Notes under the pieces: model-generated
Seen by the model: only the letters and a program-made list of their open reading frames with translations
Databases searched by the model: none
What the model was told of the DNA's origin: nothing
In this document: piece after piece, positions 52,443 through 60,173 of the stretch
How the letters are laid out: every line of letters starts with the position of its first letter
Position numbering within the stretch: position 1 is the stretch's first letter
From: Actinomycetota bacterium
Lineage (GTDB): Bacteria > Actinomycetota > Actinomycetes > S36-B12 > UBA10799
Assembly: GCA_020636995.1 (NCBI GenBank)
Contig: JACJWU010000001.1
Location: 496,001-560,000 of the forward strand
DNA: 64,000 bases
Direction: 5' to 3'
Position numbers and translations under genes: made by a program

Positions 52443-52561
52443 GTTGACCGTCAGGCACCCAAACCCCCGCCCGCCAACGACTGGGTGCCCACACGACAAC
52501 CCAGTTGACCGTCAGGCACCCAAACCCCCGCCCGTCAACGACTGGGTGCCCACACGACAAC
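52443..52561. repeat. Two tandem 58-nt fold-back units (61-bp period)
   Basis: Units at 52443-52500 and 52504-52561 differ at one base. Each begins GTTGACCGTCAGGCACCCA and ends TGGGTGCCCACACGACAAC. GGCACCCA pairs with TGGGTGCC (8 bp, loop about 22), and the outer GTTG pairs with CAAC across 7-nt mismatched flanks. They lie between the converging GNAT and YpdA-like genes, so a terminator role is possible, though two near-identical copies suggest a mobile or amplified element. Confidence 0.85.
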
Positions 52562-52576
52562 TGGGCGCAAGCCTCC

Positions 52577-53587
52577 CTAGACCTCCGGTATCGGCCGGGC
52601 ACGCCGCGGCGACGGTGCGGGCCGACCGGCGAGCGCCGCGGCCACTCGCTGAGGGTGGTCATGGCTGTTCTCGATGAAGATCTCGAACCGATCCTGCGTG
52701 CCCGCGGTCGCCGTCCCGACGACGTAGACGTCGTCGCTGACGCGCATGGTGACCGGATCGATGACCGGGGCACCGCGGCCCCCTGCCCGTGGCACACCGA
52801 ACATGTCGAACAACTCGCCGTCCTGCTCGTAGCCGATCTGCAGAACGATGTCGTCGACCTCGAGGCGTTCTCCGCCGGACAGCACGACATGCTCGCGGGT
52901 GATCTCCACGACCTCACGTGGCAGGTGACCGACGATGGCCCCTTCGTCCAACAGCGACTGCACCTCCGGCCGCAGCCAGAACTTGACGCGTTCATGAACG
53001 GCCGCACGTCGATGACACAGGTGGACCTGCGCACCCACGCGGTAGCAGCGCAGCGCAGACTCCACCGCGGAGTTGCGTCCCCCCACGATCAGGACCCTGC
53101 GGCCGGCATACCGGTGAGGGTCGCCGAGATGGCTTCGCACATGCGGCAGGTCCTCCCCCGGCACCCCGAGCCGGCGGGGTCGATCCGTGCCCCCCGTGGC
53201 CAGGACCAGCGTGCGGGCCTCGTAGGTGCGGTGAAGACCCGAAGCAGTGAGCCCCACGAGCCGCACCGGACCGACGGTGCCCGCCACCACTTCGGTGAAG
53301 GTGTCGACTTTCAACTCGTGCGTGGCCACGTACTGCCGCAGGTACGCCAAGTACTCCTCGCCCGTCAGTTTCTCCTGCGCCAGCGGGGCGATCGCCAGGC
53401 CGAACAGCGCGAGGCGTTCCGGGGAGGTGAAGAAGCGGGTGTGCGGCGGGAAGGTCCGCGAGATGGTCGCGCCCAACGGACCGGCGTCGACCACTTGGAC
53501 ATCATGGCCTTCTGCGCTGAGCACCGCGGCCGTCTCGAGTCCGATCGGCCCGGCCCCGACGACTAGCACGTCACTGACCCGATTCAT
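52577..53587 (-). CDS. YpdA-like FAD-dependent oxidoreductase
   Basis: A 336-aa flavoprotein starting MNRVSDVLVVGAGPIGLETA. FAD and NAD(P) motifs are GAGPIG, LVLATGGTDRP and VLIVGGRNSAVESALRC, and VYVVGTATAG. TRFFTSPERLALFG and LTGEEYLAYLRQYV resemble YpdA (bacillithiol disulfide reductase) and related thioredoxin-reductase-fold monooxygenase-like proteins; there is no redox CxxC. In actinobacteria, which use mycothiol, the substrate is unclear. Divergent from a small ORF across a palindrome. Confidence 0.75.
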   Translation of the reverse strand: MNRVSDVLVVGAGPIGLETAAVLSAEGHDVQVVDAGPLGATISRTFPPHTRFFTSPERLALFGLAIAPLAQEKLTGEEYLAYLRQYVATHELKVDTFTEVVAGTVGPVRLVGLTASGLHRTYEARTLVLATGGTDRPRRLGVPGEDLPHVRSHLGDPHRYAGRRVLIVGGRNSAVESALRCYRVGAQVHLCHRRAAVHERVKFWLRPEVQSLLDEGAIVGHLPREVVEITREHVVLSGGERLEVDDIVLQIGYEQDGELFDMFGVPRAGGRGAPVIDPVTMRVSDDVYVVGTATAGTQDRFEIFIENSHDHPQRVAAALAGRPAPSPRRARPIPEV

Positions 53588-53631
53588 CACATCGTCGAAC
53601 GATACCCACGAGTAATCGACCGAACGGCCCG

Positions 53632-53645
53632 TTACCCGCTGGTAA
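53632..53645. promoter_or_regulatory. Palindrome in divergent promoter region
   Basis: TTACC-CGCT-GGTAA, a perfect 5-bp-arm dyad 45 bp upstream of the flavoprotein start. Next to it, for the plus strand, TTGGCA (53649-53654) and CAGATA (53673-53678) with 18-bp spacing could be a promoter for the 38-aa gene. It shares 12 of 16 positions with an ideal GTTACTCGCGAGTAAC version of the site before fadA. Function is inference. Confidence 0.35.
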
Positions 53646-53719
53646 GGGTTGGCAGGCGGCCACGGCTGTGAACAGATAGGGGCGGAGGCCAACAGACGTT
53701 CCCACCAGGAGGTATCACG

Positions 53720-53836
53720 ATGCACCCCCCCACACCGCCCGCAGTATTCGATCTCGGCACAGACGAGCTCGCCACCGAGAGCACCCTCGAGCACGTCATC
53801 GACGGCGTGGAGTCCTTCGAGTCGGTCACGGACTGA
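53720..53836 (+). CDS. 38-aa acidic peptide, leader-like
   Basis: ATG at 53720 preceded by AGGAGG with ideal spacing. The product starts MHPPTPPAVFDLGTDELATE and ends HVIDGVESFESVTD. It is strongly acidic with no Cys. The FDLGTDELATES stretch resembles the recognition part of thiopeptide/TOMM precursor leaders (of the FEL...ES type), but the rest has no Ser/Thr/Cys-rich core, and no modifying enzymes are adjacent. Coding is likely from the ribosome site and nearby promoter; function unknown. Its last 11 bases overlap the antiporter gene end. Confidence 0.55.
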   Translation: MHPPTPPAVFDLGTDELATESTLEHVIDGVESFESVTD

Positions 53837-54998
53837 CGGATCGGGCTCGCGCCACCCACGGCCTTGCCAACTGATCGGAGAACCTCGTCAGGATCGGCCC
53901 GATGACGGCCAGGAGCAGGACATAGGTCGTCGTCAACACACCCACCTCGGCGAATCCCGACGTCACCGCCAAGCCCGCGATGACGATGCTGAACTCACCG
54001 CGGGCCACCAGTACCGTCCCGGCACGCATGCGTCCGCGGTCCGCCGCCTGCTCCCGGCCCGCGGCGTACCAACCGGTGATCACCTTCGTCACCAGCGTGA
54101 CCACCATCAGCCCCAACGCTTCCGGTAGCACCGCGGGGATCGCCCCCAGGTCCACCTGAGATGCGAAGGCCAGGAAGAACACGGCGGCGAAGAGATCGCG
54201 GAGAGGCTCCATCACGCGCCGTGCTTGCTTCGCCGCCTTCGGCGGAATGGCCAGGCCGACCAGGAATGCACCCACCGCCGAGGAGACTCCGAGCAGTTCC
54301 GCCGCCCCCGCCACGAGCAAGGTCAAGCCCAGTACACGCAGCAGGACCTGCTCGTCATCGTCGTGGTTGAGCAGCCGCTCGGCGATCCGTTCACCGCGCT
54401 GGGCGAGCAGCACGATGGTCACCACGGCGGCCACCCCGAGCGCCGCCCCCAGAGCCCCCATCAGCACGGCACCACCCACGAGGACGATACCGAGCACAGG
54501 CAGGTAGACCGCCATGGCGATGTCCTCGAGCACCAGTACCGAAAGCACCGCCGGAGTCTCCCTGTTTCCGAGTCGGTTCAGATCGCTCAAGACCTTCGCG
54601 ACGATCCCTGACGAGGACACCCAGGTGACCCCGGCCATGGCGAGGCAGGCCGGCCAGTCCAAGCCGATGAGCCAACCGAAGACGAATCCGGGGGTCGCGT
54701 TGAGCAGGAAGTCCACCACCCCGCTTGGCGCGTGACGCTTCATCGCGTTGGCGAACTCATCGGCTGAGAACTCCAGACCGAGGGCCAGGAGGAGCAGGAC
54801 GACGCCCACTGCGGCAGCTGCCTCGAGGAACGGCTCCGCGCTGGTCAGCGAGACCGGGCCTCCCTCGGCTATGAGCAACCCTGCGAGCAGGAACAGCGGC
54901 GCGGTCGACAATCCCACACGCAGGGCCACGGCGCCCGCGGCACCCAGCAGAATGAGCAGGAAGCCCAGTTCCACCAGGAAGCTCGCGTCGCCTTTCAT
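53826..54998 (-). CDS. CPA2-family cation/proton antiporter (KhtU/KefB-like)
   Basis: A 390-aa membrane protein with about 12 helices. LLLLALGLEFSADEF, WVSSSGIVAKVLSDL, LEDIAMAVYLPVLGIVL and GAFLVGLAIP are the usual CPA2 landmarks, including the paired acidic residue in helix 5. There is no C-terminal TrkA domain; that function is encoded 2 bp upstream by a separate gene. Together they resemble KhtT-KhtU K+(NH4+)/H+ antiporters. Sodium selectivity cannot be excluded. Confidence 0.85.
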   Translation of the reverse strand: MKGDASFLVELGFLLILLGAAGAVALRVGLSTAPLFLLAGLLIAEGGPVSLTSAEPFLEAAAAVGVVLLLLALGLEFSADEFANAMKRHAPSGVVDFLLNATPGFVFGWLIGLDWPACLAMAGVTWVSSSGIVAKVLSDLNRLGNRETPAVLSVLVLEDIAMAVYLPVLGIVLVGGAVLMGALGAALGVAAVVTIVLLAQRGERIAERLLNHDDDEQVLLRVLGLTLLVAGAAELLGVSSAVGAFLVGLAIPPKAAKQARRVMEPLRDLFAAVFFLAFASQVDLGAIPAVLPEALGLMVVTLVTKVITGWYAAGREQAADRGRMRAGTVLVARGEFSIVIAGLAVTSGFAEVGVLTTTYVLLLAVIGPILTRFSDQLARPWVARARSVSP

Positions 54999-55000
54999 GA

Positions 55001-55486
55001 CTACGCGTCGGCTTCGAACAGCGTGCGTACGCGACGGATACCGGACGCGGTACCGATGGTCACCAAGACGTCACCGGCGAGCAGGAGTTGGTCCGGCGCC
55101 GGGGAACTGATCACATCATCGCCCCGCACGATCGCAACGATGCTCGCGCCGGTCACGGTCCGGCAATGGGTGTCGCCGAGTTGCCGACCGACGAAGCTCG
55201 ACGTCGCCGGCAGCCGGATCGGCTCGGAATGCAGCCCGGGGATCTCGCGGGTCAGGTCGGCCAGTTTGCGTGCGAAGCGCGGGGCGCCCAGGATCTCGGC
55301 AATGACCTCTGCCTCGTCCTCATCGACGGAGAGCAGCACCCTGCTCGCGTCCGGATCATCCCGGTCGTACTCGAGGAACTCGGCATTACCTTCGCGGTAC
55401 ACCACGATCCCGAGCCGTTGACCATCTCGGGTCAGGAACTCGTAACGGATGCCAACCCCCGGCAACAGGGTTTCGGAAACGTCCAT
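55001..55486 (-). CDS. KhtT-like antiporter regulatory subunit (TrkA-C)
   Basis: A 161-aa protein starting MDVSETLLPGVGIRYEFLTR. The N-terminal half resembles KhtT (GQRLGIVVYREGNAEFLEYD). The C-terminal TrkA-C domain ends SSPAPDQLLLAGDVLVTIGT. ATG 55486 is chosen; the frame extends upstream but without similarity. Just 2 bp before the antiporter gene. KhtT-type subunits respond to pH or cyclic di-AMP in Bacillus (established there; inference here). Confidence 0.85.
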   Translation of the reverse strand: MDVSETLLPGVGIRYEFLTRDGQRLGIVVYREGNAEFLEYDRDDPDASRVLLSVDEDEAEVIAEILGAPRFARKLADLTREIPGLHSEPIRLPATSSFVGRQLGDTHCRTVTGASIVAIVRGDDVISSPAPDQLLLAGDVLVTIGTASGIRRVRTLFEADA

Positions 55487-55673
55487 ACGGCCATCCTGCC
55501 GCACGGAACCGAGGGTGGGGCGTGCAGCGGAACGGAGCTCCGAGTCAAGCGCGACACGCCGTCTCGAGTGGTTTGCCTCAACTTCCTCTGCCAGGATGCC
55601 GATGTGCGGTATGTCACGTTCGGTTGCCGAAAGTGACCAGACCCCGCTAACGTCCGACCCCGTGGAGCCAGCG

Positions 55674-56426
55674 ATGCGAGCGATCATCGGTGCTGTGGCA
55701 CTGACCGTGATGGCCGCCACCCCCGCTTTCGCCGAACCGGCACCGGAGACCCCGCCGGCACAGACGCAGGTGGTCCGTCAGAAGACCCGGGTGAAGGGTT
55801 TCAAGGCGACCGTTCGCACGACCACGGACGGGAACGTGCACCGCAACCGGATGCGTGTCTTCGGCGGTACCCCCCGCCAGGTGGAGATCCAGTACAGCAG
55901 GGACGGCTCCACGTGGGTGACCCAGAAGATCAAGCAGACCGATGTCGACGGCCGGGTGAAGATCCGTATGACCGTCGCGCCCGACCGCAACCGCTGGCGG
56001 GTGAAGGTCCCGGCCACCGCTGAGTACAAGCGCGTCCGCACTCCGGTAAAGACGTTTGCTGTTCAAGCCAAGGAGACTGAATCCGCGACACCCCCGTTCC
56101 CATCCATCTCCGCGTCTCAGGTCGCGGCGAACAAGGCGTGGGCCCGGGTGTACATCCTCAACACCTACGGCTGGGGCGACGACCAATGGGTTGCCCTTGA
56201 ACAGTTGTGGACGCGGGAGTCGGGCTGGAACCACCTGGCCGTCAACCCGACGTCCGGGGCCACCGGAATCCCGCAAGCGCTGCCGGGCGACAAGATGGCC
56301 TCGGCCGGCGCGGACTGGAAGACCAACCCGCAGACACAGATCAAGTGGGGCGCGTCCTACATCAAGGGCCGCTACACCGACCCACTGGGCGCGTGGGCGC
56401 ACTTCAAGGCGAAGAACTGGTACTAG
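55674..56426 (+). CDS. secreted lytic-transglycosylase-like protein
   Basis: A 250-aa exported protein; signal peptide MRAIIGAVALTVMAATPAFA. Residues about 40-125 form a beta-sandwich-like region. The C-terminal domain (about 155-250) has QLWTRESGWNHLAVNPTSGA and GIPQALPGDKMASAGADWKT, with a Glu typical of SLT or aggregation-promoting-factor-type hydrolases. It would cut peptidoglycan glycan strands. GGAG lies six bases upstream of the ATG. Its end overlaps the convergent next gene by four bases. Confidence 0.8.
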   Translation: MRAIIGAVALTVMAATPAFAEPAPETPPAQTQVVRQKTRVKGFKATVRTTTDGNVHRNRMRVFGGTPRQVEIQYSRDGSTWVTQKIKQTDVDGRVKIRMTVAPDRNRWRVKVPATAEYKRVRTPVKTFAVQAKETESATPPFPSISASQVAANKAWARVYILNTYGWGDDQWVALEQLWTRESGWNHLAVNPTSGATGIPQALPGDKMASAGADWKTNPQTQIKWGASYIKGRYTDPLGAWAHFKAKNWY

Positions 56427-57073
56427 GCCTTCTCCACCGTGGCACGCGCCTCGCTCGACAGAGTCACATTGTCGCCCGGGTAGATCACGACCACAGACTT
56501 CGCCGACTTGGGCCAGACGAAGCGGAACGAGCCACTCTTGCGCGTAGCCGTGTGACCGAGCGTTCGCCAGCCCTTCTTGCGCAGCCCCCTGATGGTCAGG
56601 GGCGCCCGGCCGACCAGACCGTTCTGCGCGAACACGGTGCCTTTGACCTTGAGCCCGGTGTCCGTGGTGCGCACCCGCGTCAGTTCGGTGCTGGTCGAGA
56701 GTTTGCGCACTTCGAAAGGCAGTGAGAACTGACTCTGCGTGAGGAGCACACGGGAGGTCACAGTCGCGGTCCACGACCCTGCGCTGTCCGCCGGACACAT
56801 CAACAGCGAGCCGGTGGCCGACATGGGCCCCTGCCCGGTGAACGCCACGGCATCGAGTTGCTTCGTGCCCGTGGGGGCCGCCGAAACCCCCACCGCCCAA
56901 GGGATCAGCGCGGAGACGGACACAGTCAATTCCACAGGGGCGCTCTGGCATTCGTAGTTGGCGAACAGCACATCGGGCACGGTGACTGTGACGCCGTCGG
57001 TACTCCCCGAGCCGGCGTGAGCCGGAGACGCGACCAGCAGCACCCCCGCACATACGCCGACCAGGACTCGCAC
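56423..57073 (-). CDS. secreted hypothetical protein (216 aa)
   Basis: An exported protein with signal peptide MRVLVGVCAGVLLVASPAHA. Beta-rich mature region with two Cys (YECQS and LMCPAD). The C-terminal half (VKGTVFAQNGLVGRAPLTIR, GLRKKGWRTLGHTATRKSGS, FRFVWPKSAKSVVVIYPGD) looks like an Ig-like/bacterial surface domain. Similar modules occur in many actinobacterial exported proteins. No enzyme motif; function unknown. Confidence 0.7.
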   Translation of the reverse strand: MRVLVGVCAGVLLVASPAHAGSGSTDGVTVTVPDVLFANYECQSAPVELTVSVSALIPWAVGVSAAPTGTKQLDAVAFTGQGPMSATGSLLMCPADSAGSWTATVTSRVLLTQSQFSLPFEVRKLSTSTELTRVRTTDTGLKVKGTVFAQNGLVGRAPLTIRGLRKKGWRTLGHTATRKSGSFRFVWPKSAKSVVVIYPGDNVTLSSEARATVEKA

Positions 57074-57188
57074 GAGCCCACCGTAGCGCCGTCGCGGGCG
57101 GATTGAGCCGACGCACGGAGGCGCTGAGCCCGATTGCGAGGCTGTTGCCGTCCCGAGTGCCCGACTGCGCAGAGGGACGTCGCCAGAC

Positions 57189-57674
57189 CTAGACCTGCGG
57201 TCCCCGCTCGCGTACGGCGGCCACCGACTCCATGGCCTCGCGCAACTGGCCGAGCCAATCGCCCTCGTGCTGGCCCACGAGCCGAACGCACCACGCCAGG
57301 GCCTCGGAGCGCGAACGCGCCACGCCGGCGGTCACCAGCGTGTCGAGCACTCGGCGGTCGTCCTGCTTCAAGCGAGTCATCACCGGCACGCTCAGGCGCG
57401 TGAACATCCGCTCGTCAGGCCCGCATCGCACACCCCAGGCGACCTTGCGCCCTGTGGCATGCTCAAGCTCCCTGGCCACACGGATGCGCTCGTCACGGGT
57501 CTGTTCGCGGAAGCGCCTCATGCGCCCAGCCCTGGCTGTCTCGTCGTCCAACCCCTCGTCCGAGAGCCGACCCACGATGGTGATCTCCTCACGGTCGACG
57601 ACCACGTCGAAATCCTCGAACCAGTCGCCCAAACGACCGGTGAGCCACTGCTCGATCTGTTTGGTTGTAATCAT
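57189..57674 (-). CDS. conserved actinobacterial protein with RHH-like C-terminus
   Basis: A 161-aa protein starting MITTKQIEQWLTGRLGDWFE. VDREEITIVGRL and FREQTRDERIRVARELEHAT precede RKVAWGVRCG and a C-terminal VARSRSEALAWCVRLVGQHE resembling a ribbon-helix-helix segment. I recall similar proteins widely in actinobacteria, without known function. Its ATG sits against a palindrome at 57675-57688, with no ribosome site visible; a leaderless, self-controlled transcript is possible (inference). Confidence 0.75.
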   Translation of the reverse strand: MITTKQIEQWLTGRLGDWFEDFDVVVDREEITIVGRLSDEGLDDETARAGRMRRFREQTRDERIRVARELEHATGRKVAWGVRCGPDERMFTRLSVPVMTRLKQDDRRVLDTLVTAGVARSRSEALAWCVRLVGQHEGDWLGQLREAMESVAAVRERGPQV

Positions 57675-57688
57675 GTAATCATCATTAC
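57675..57688. promoter_or_regulatory. Palindrome overlapping the start region of the RHH-like gene
   Basis: GTAAT-CATC-ATTAC is a perfect dyad directly upstream of the ATG at 57674. A direct repeat of GTAATCAT (57667 and 57675) adds to it. The site lies between divergent genes starting at 57674 and 57738. Short dyads with direct repeats fit ribbon-helix-helix operators, and the adjacent protein has such a tail; binding is not shown. Confidence 0.4.
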
Positions 57689-57737
57689 GTTCTGGGGCGC
57701 TGCTGTCACGTGGTGTTCGCCACGGGAGAATCCGAGG

Positions 57738-58445
57738 GTGCGCACCAACCGCAATCGCATCGAGTTCGACCAGGGAATCGTGCGCCGCTTCCCCATCCAG
57801 TCGTGGGACCGCGACCGGCTGACACAGATCGCGCGCCGACAGCAGTCCGCGCGGGATGCGGGACTTCCCGTGCCTGCTGTGCTCGCGGTGCACGCGCAGG
57901 ATCCGCACCCGCATCTGGTCATGGAGCGGGCAGGCGGAACTCCGCTGATGGAAACGTCGCTCTCGCCGACTGCACAGCGCCGACTCGGCAGCGAACTCGC
58001 CGCTTTCGCGGGCCGCATGCGCACCGTGACCGACTGGTTCGAGCCGGATCCCGAGTGGGCCGTGCTCTGGGGTGTCCTGGCCAGGGTGGCTCCTCGACCG
58101 TCGTGCGTCGCGGCTGCTGAAGAGGCAGTTCGGGCGCCCCTCAGCCTGGTCCATGGCGACCTGAGTGCCGGCAACCTCCTGGTGGACTCCGACGGCGATC
58201 TGATCGCCGTCCTCGACTGGGACGGCGCCGCCCTGGGCGACCCCGCCATGGACTGGGCTGCGCTGGTGGCCAACTGTCCGCCCGAGGTCGTGGCGCAGAT
58301 GCGTGCCGACACACCCGGCCATGCCGAACTCGAGCGCCGGGCGCAGGTCTACTTGGACACCTGGCCGGTCCAGCACGACCTGTGGCTGGCAGGCGAACAT
58401 CCCTGGCTATCCGGAGACCGGCCCCTCACCGAACCGCGTCTGTGA
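57738..58445 (+). CDS. aminoglycoside-phosphotransferase-fold (APH) kinase
   Basis: A 235-aa small-molecule kinase. The catalytic loop is LVHGDLSAGNLLV (H-G-D...N), and the metal site is AVLDWDGAALGDPAMDW. GTG start. The N-terminal lobe is short, with FPIQSWDRDRLTQIARRQQS and LVMERAGGTPL. APH-fold proteins phosphorylate diverse substrates (antibiotics, choline, homoserine, sugars); no evidence for drug resistance. Its last 39 bp overlap the convergent CDF gene. Confidence 0.8.
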   Translation: MRTNRNRIEFDQGIVRRFPIQSWDRDRLTQIARRQQSARDAGLPVPAVLAVHAQDPHPHLVMERAGGTPLMETSLSPTAQRRLGSELAAFAGRMRTVTDWFEPDPEWAVLWGVLARVAPRPSCVAAAEEAVRAPLSLVHGDLSAGNLLVDSDGDLIAVLDWDGAALGDPAMDWAALVANCPPEVVAQMRADTPGHAELERRAQVYLDTWPVQHDLWLAGEHPWLSGDRPLTEPRL

Positions 58446-59372
58446 GGAATTCATCCGGTGCTCGGCGCCCCGCGGGATGTCGTCCCAGGCCCGCGGATCC
58501 TCGAGCGGTTCGATATGGATACTCACGACGGTCTCGGGAAGTTCCGCATCGATCTCATCCTCGATCTGCTGCGCGAGGTCGTGCGCCTGACGCACGCTGG
58601 AGGTCCCGGGCACGAGCATGTGCAGGGACACGAACCGCTGGCGGCCGGCCGCACGGCTCTGCAACGCGTGGAAGTGCACTTCGTCGGACTCGTGGGCGGC
58701 GAGAACGGCTACGACCTTGTCGATGTCGTCGTCGGACAGGCGCTCATCGAGTAGCCCTGACACCGATTCCCGCAGCAGCCCCCACCCCGTCCACAAGATG
58801 TTCGCCCCGACCGCCAGGGCGATGATCGGGTCGAGGATCTCCCATCCGCTGACAGCCACGGCCGCCACGGCGACGACGACACCGGCAGACGTCCACACGT
58901 CGGTGAGCAGATGTTTCCCGTCCGCCACCAGCACGACCGACCGGTGCTCCCTGCCGACCCGGATGAGGATCCATGCCACCACCCCGTTGAGCACCGAAGC
59001 CAGCACCGACACGGCCAGTCCGACGCCGACCTGTTCCAGTGGCTGCGGGTTCAGCAACCGGTTGACGGCAGTGGCGATGATGGCAGCGGCAGCCCCGAGG
59101 ATGAGGAAGCCCTCGACCATCGCTGACAGGTACTCCGCCTTGCCGTGCCCGAAATGGTGTTCGGCGTCCGCCGGCCGGTTGGAGGCACGCAGAGCGAAGA
59201 TCGCCACAAGCGCCGCACCGATGTTGACCGTCGATTCCAGGGCATCGGACAGCAGACCCACGGAGTCGGTGAGTTGCCATGCGAAGACCTTCAACGACAG
59301 GACGACCACACCTGTGACCAAGGACAACCAGGCGAACCGCTCCAGCTTGCGTCCGACCATCAGCTGAGCCAT
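58407..59372 (-). CDS. cation diffusion facilitator (CDF) transporter
   Basis: A 321-aa membrane protein with six helices exchanging divalent metal for protons. Metal-site residues lie in GLLSDALES and the HxxxD of DGKHLLTDVWTS. HHFGHGKAEYLSAM is the usual inter-helix loop. The cytoplasmic C-terminal domain begins near 220 and ends with a His-containing MLVPGTSSVRQAHDLAQQIE segment. ATG 59360 overlaps the upstream stop (TGATG) and may be the true start instead of 59372. Metal specificity (Zn, Fe or Mn) not evident. Confidence 0.88.
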   Translation of the reverse strand: MAQLMVGRKLERFAWLSLVTGVVVLSLKVFAWQLTDSVGLLSDALESTVNIGAALVAIFALRASNRPADAEHHFGHGKAEYLSAMVEGFLILGAAAAIIATAVNRLLNPQPLEQVGVGLAVSVLASVLNGVVAWILIRVGREHRSVVLVADGKHLLTDVWTSAGVVVAVAAVAVSGWEILDPIIALAVGANILWTGWGLLRESVSGLLDERLSDDDIDKVVAVLAAHESDEVHFHALQSRAAGRQRFVSLHMLVPGTSSVRQAHDLAQQIEDEIDAELPETVVSIHIEPLEDPRAWDDIPRGAEHRMNSSQTRFGEGPVSG

Positions 59373-60169
59373 TCGAACAGCGTCGAGACCGGGACACTGT
59401 CGGGGACCCGCGATCGCAATCCCCGATCCGATGTCACCACCACCACATCGCTGAGATTACGCGAACGGTCCACGATGGTGTCGTCCCCTGACCCGGGAGC
59501 ACGTACCACCCGCAGCAACGAGTCCAGCGGCGGGTCGGCCACATCGCGGGCCTGCCCCTCCACCACCACTTCCACATGGGCGGCCAGATACCTCTTCCCC
59601 TCCCGCATGAGTACCCGGCCCGCGAGACCCTCAAGCCTGTCCAGCAGTCGCTGCGCCGCCCCGGCCCGGTCGCGCCACCAGCCGTCCGGCCGACTTCCCA
59701 CGACGTTGGCGCCATCCACGACCAGGCTCATCCGGGGCACCAGCAGATCGGGCAGCGACTCCCGAAAGCCCGGATGCAGGTCCCAGTCCGGCAGGTCGGA
59801 CAGCGATACCCAGTCCAGCAAGACACTCTCGGCGTGCTCCTGCACGGGCGGTCGAACCGACGCCCGGCCGATCACCGTGTCGTAGCGCCAATCGGGGTGC
59901 TGCATCCGGCGCACACCCACCACGTCAACAACGGCGGGATCGATCGCTGCCTCTTCTTGGGCCTCCCGCAGGGCGGTCGTGACGACGGACTCGTGGGAGT
60001 CACGAGCGCCGCCGGGAATCGCCCAGGTCCCACCCTGGTGCGCCCACCTGGGCCGCAACTGCACCAGGACGTGACCATCGACCACGAGGAACAGACCGGC
60101 CGCTCCATGACGACCCCAATGCCGGGCGCCGCATCTGCAGTCCACCCAGCCGTTGCCATCGAGTTCCAT
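59360..60169 (-). CDS. Nudix hydrolase fused to NYN/PIN-like nuclease-fold domain
   Basis: A 269-aa protein with two domains. Residues 1-140 are a Nudix hydrolase with the box GARDSHESVVTTALREAQEE plus A (G-x5-E-x7-REAQEEA). Residues about 145-269 start SLVVDGANVVGSRPDGWW and include RAPGSGDDTIVDRS and VVVTSDRGLRSRV, with conserved Asp of a YacP/NYN-type RNase-like fold. Related fusions occur in other actinobacteria as I recall. The N-terminus CRCGARHWG may bind a metal. Upstream gene stop is 4 bp away. Substrate unknown. Confidence 0.78.
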   Translation of the reverse strand: MELDGNGWVDCRCGARHWGRHGAAGLFLVVDGHVLVQLRPRWAHQGGTWAIPGGARDSHESVVTTALREAQEEAAIDPAVVDVVGVRRMQHPDWRYDTVIGRASVRPPVQEHAESVLLDWVSLSDLPDWDLHPGFRESLPDLLVPRMSLVVDGANVVGSRPDGWWRDRAGAAQRLLDRLEGLAGRVLMREGKRYLAAHVEVVVEGQARDVADPPLDSLLRVVRAPGSGDDTIVDRSRNLSDVVVVTSDRGLRSRVPDSVPVSTLFEWLS

Positions 60170-60173
60170 GTCG

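Noticed and set aside
57738..58445. Antibiotic resistance kinase
   Set aside because: The APH fold is shared by many metabolic kinases; nothing here indicates an aminoglycoside substrate.
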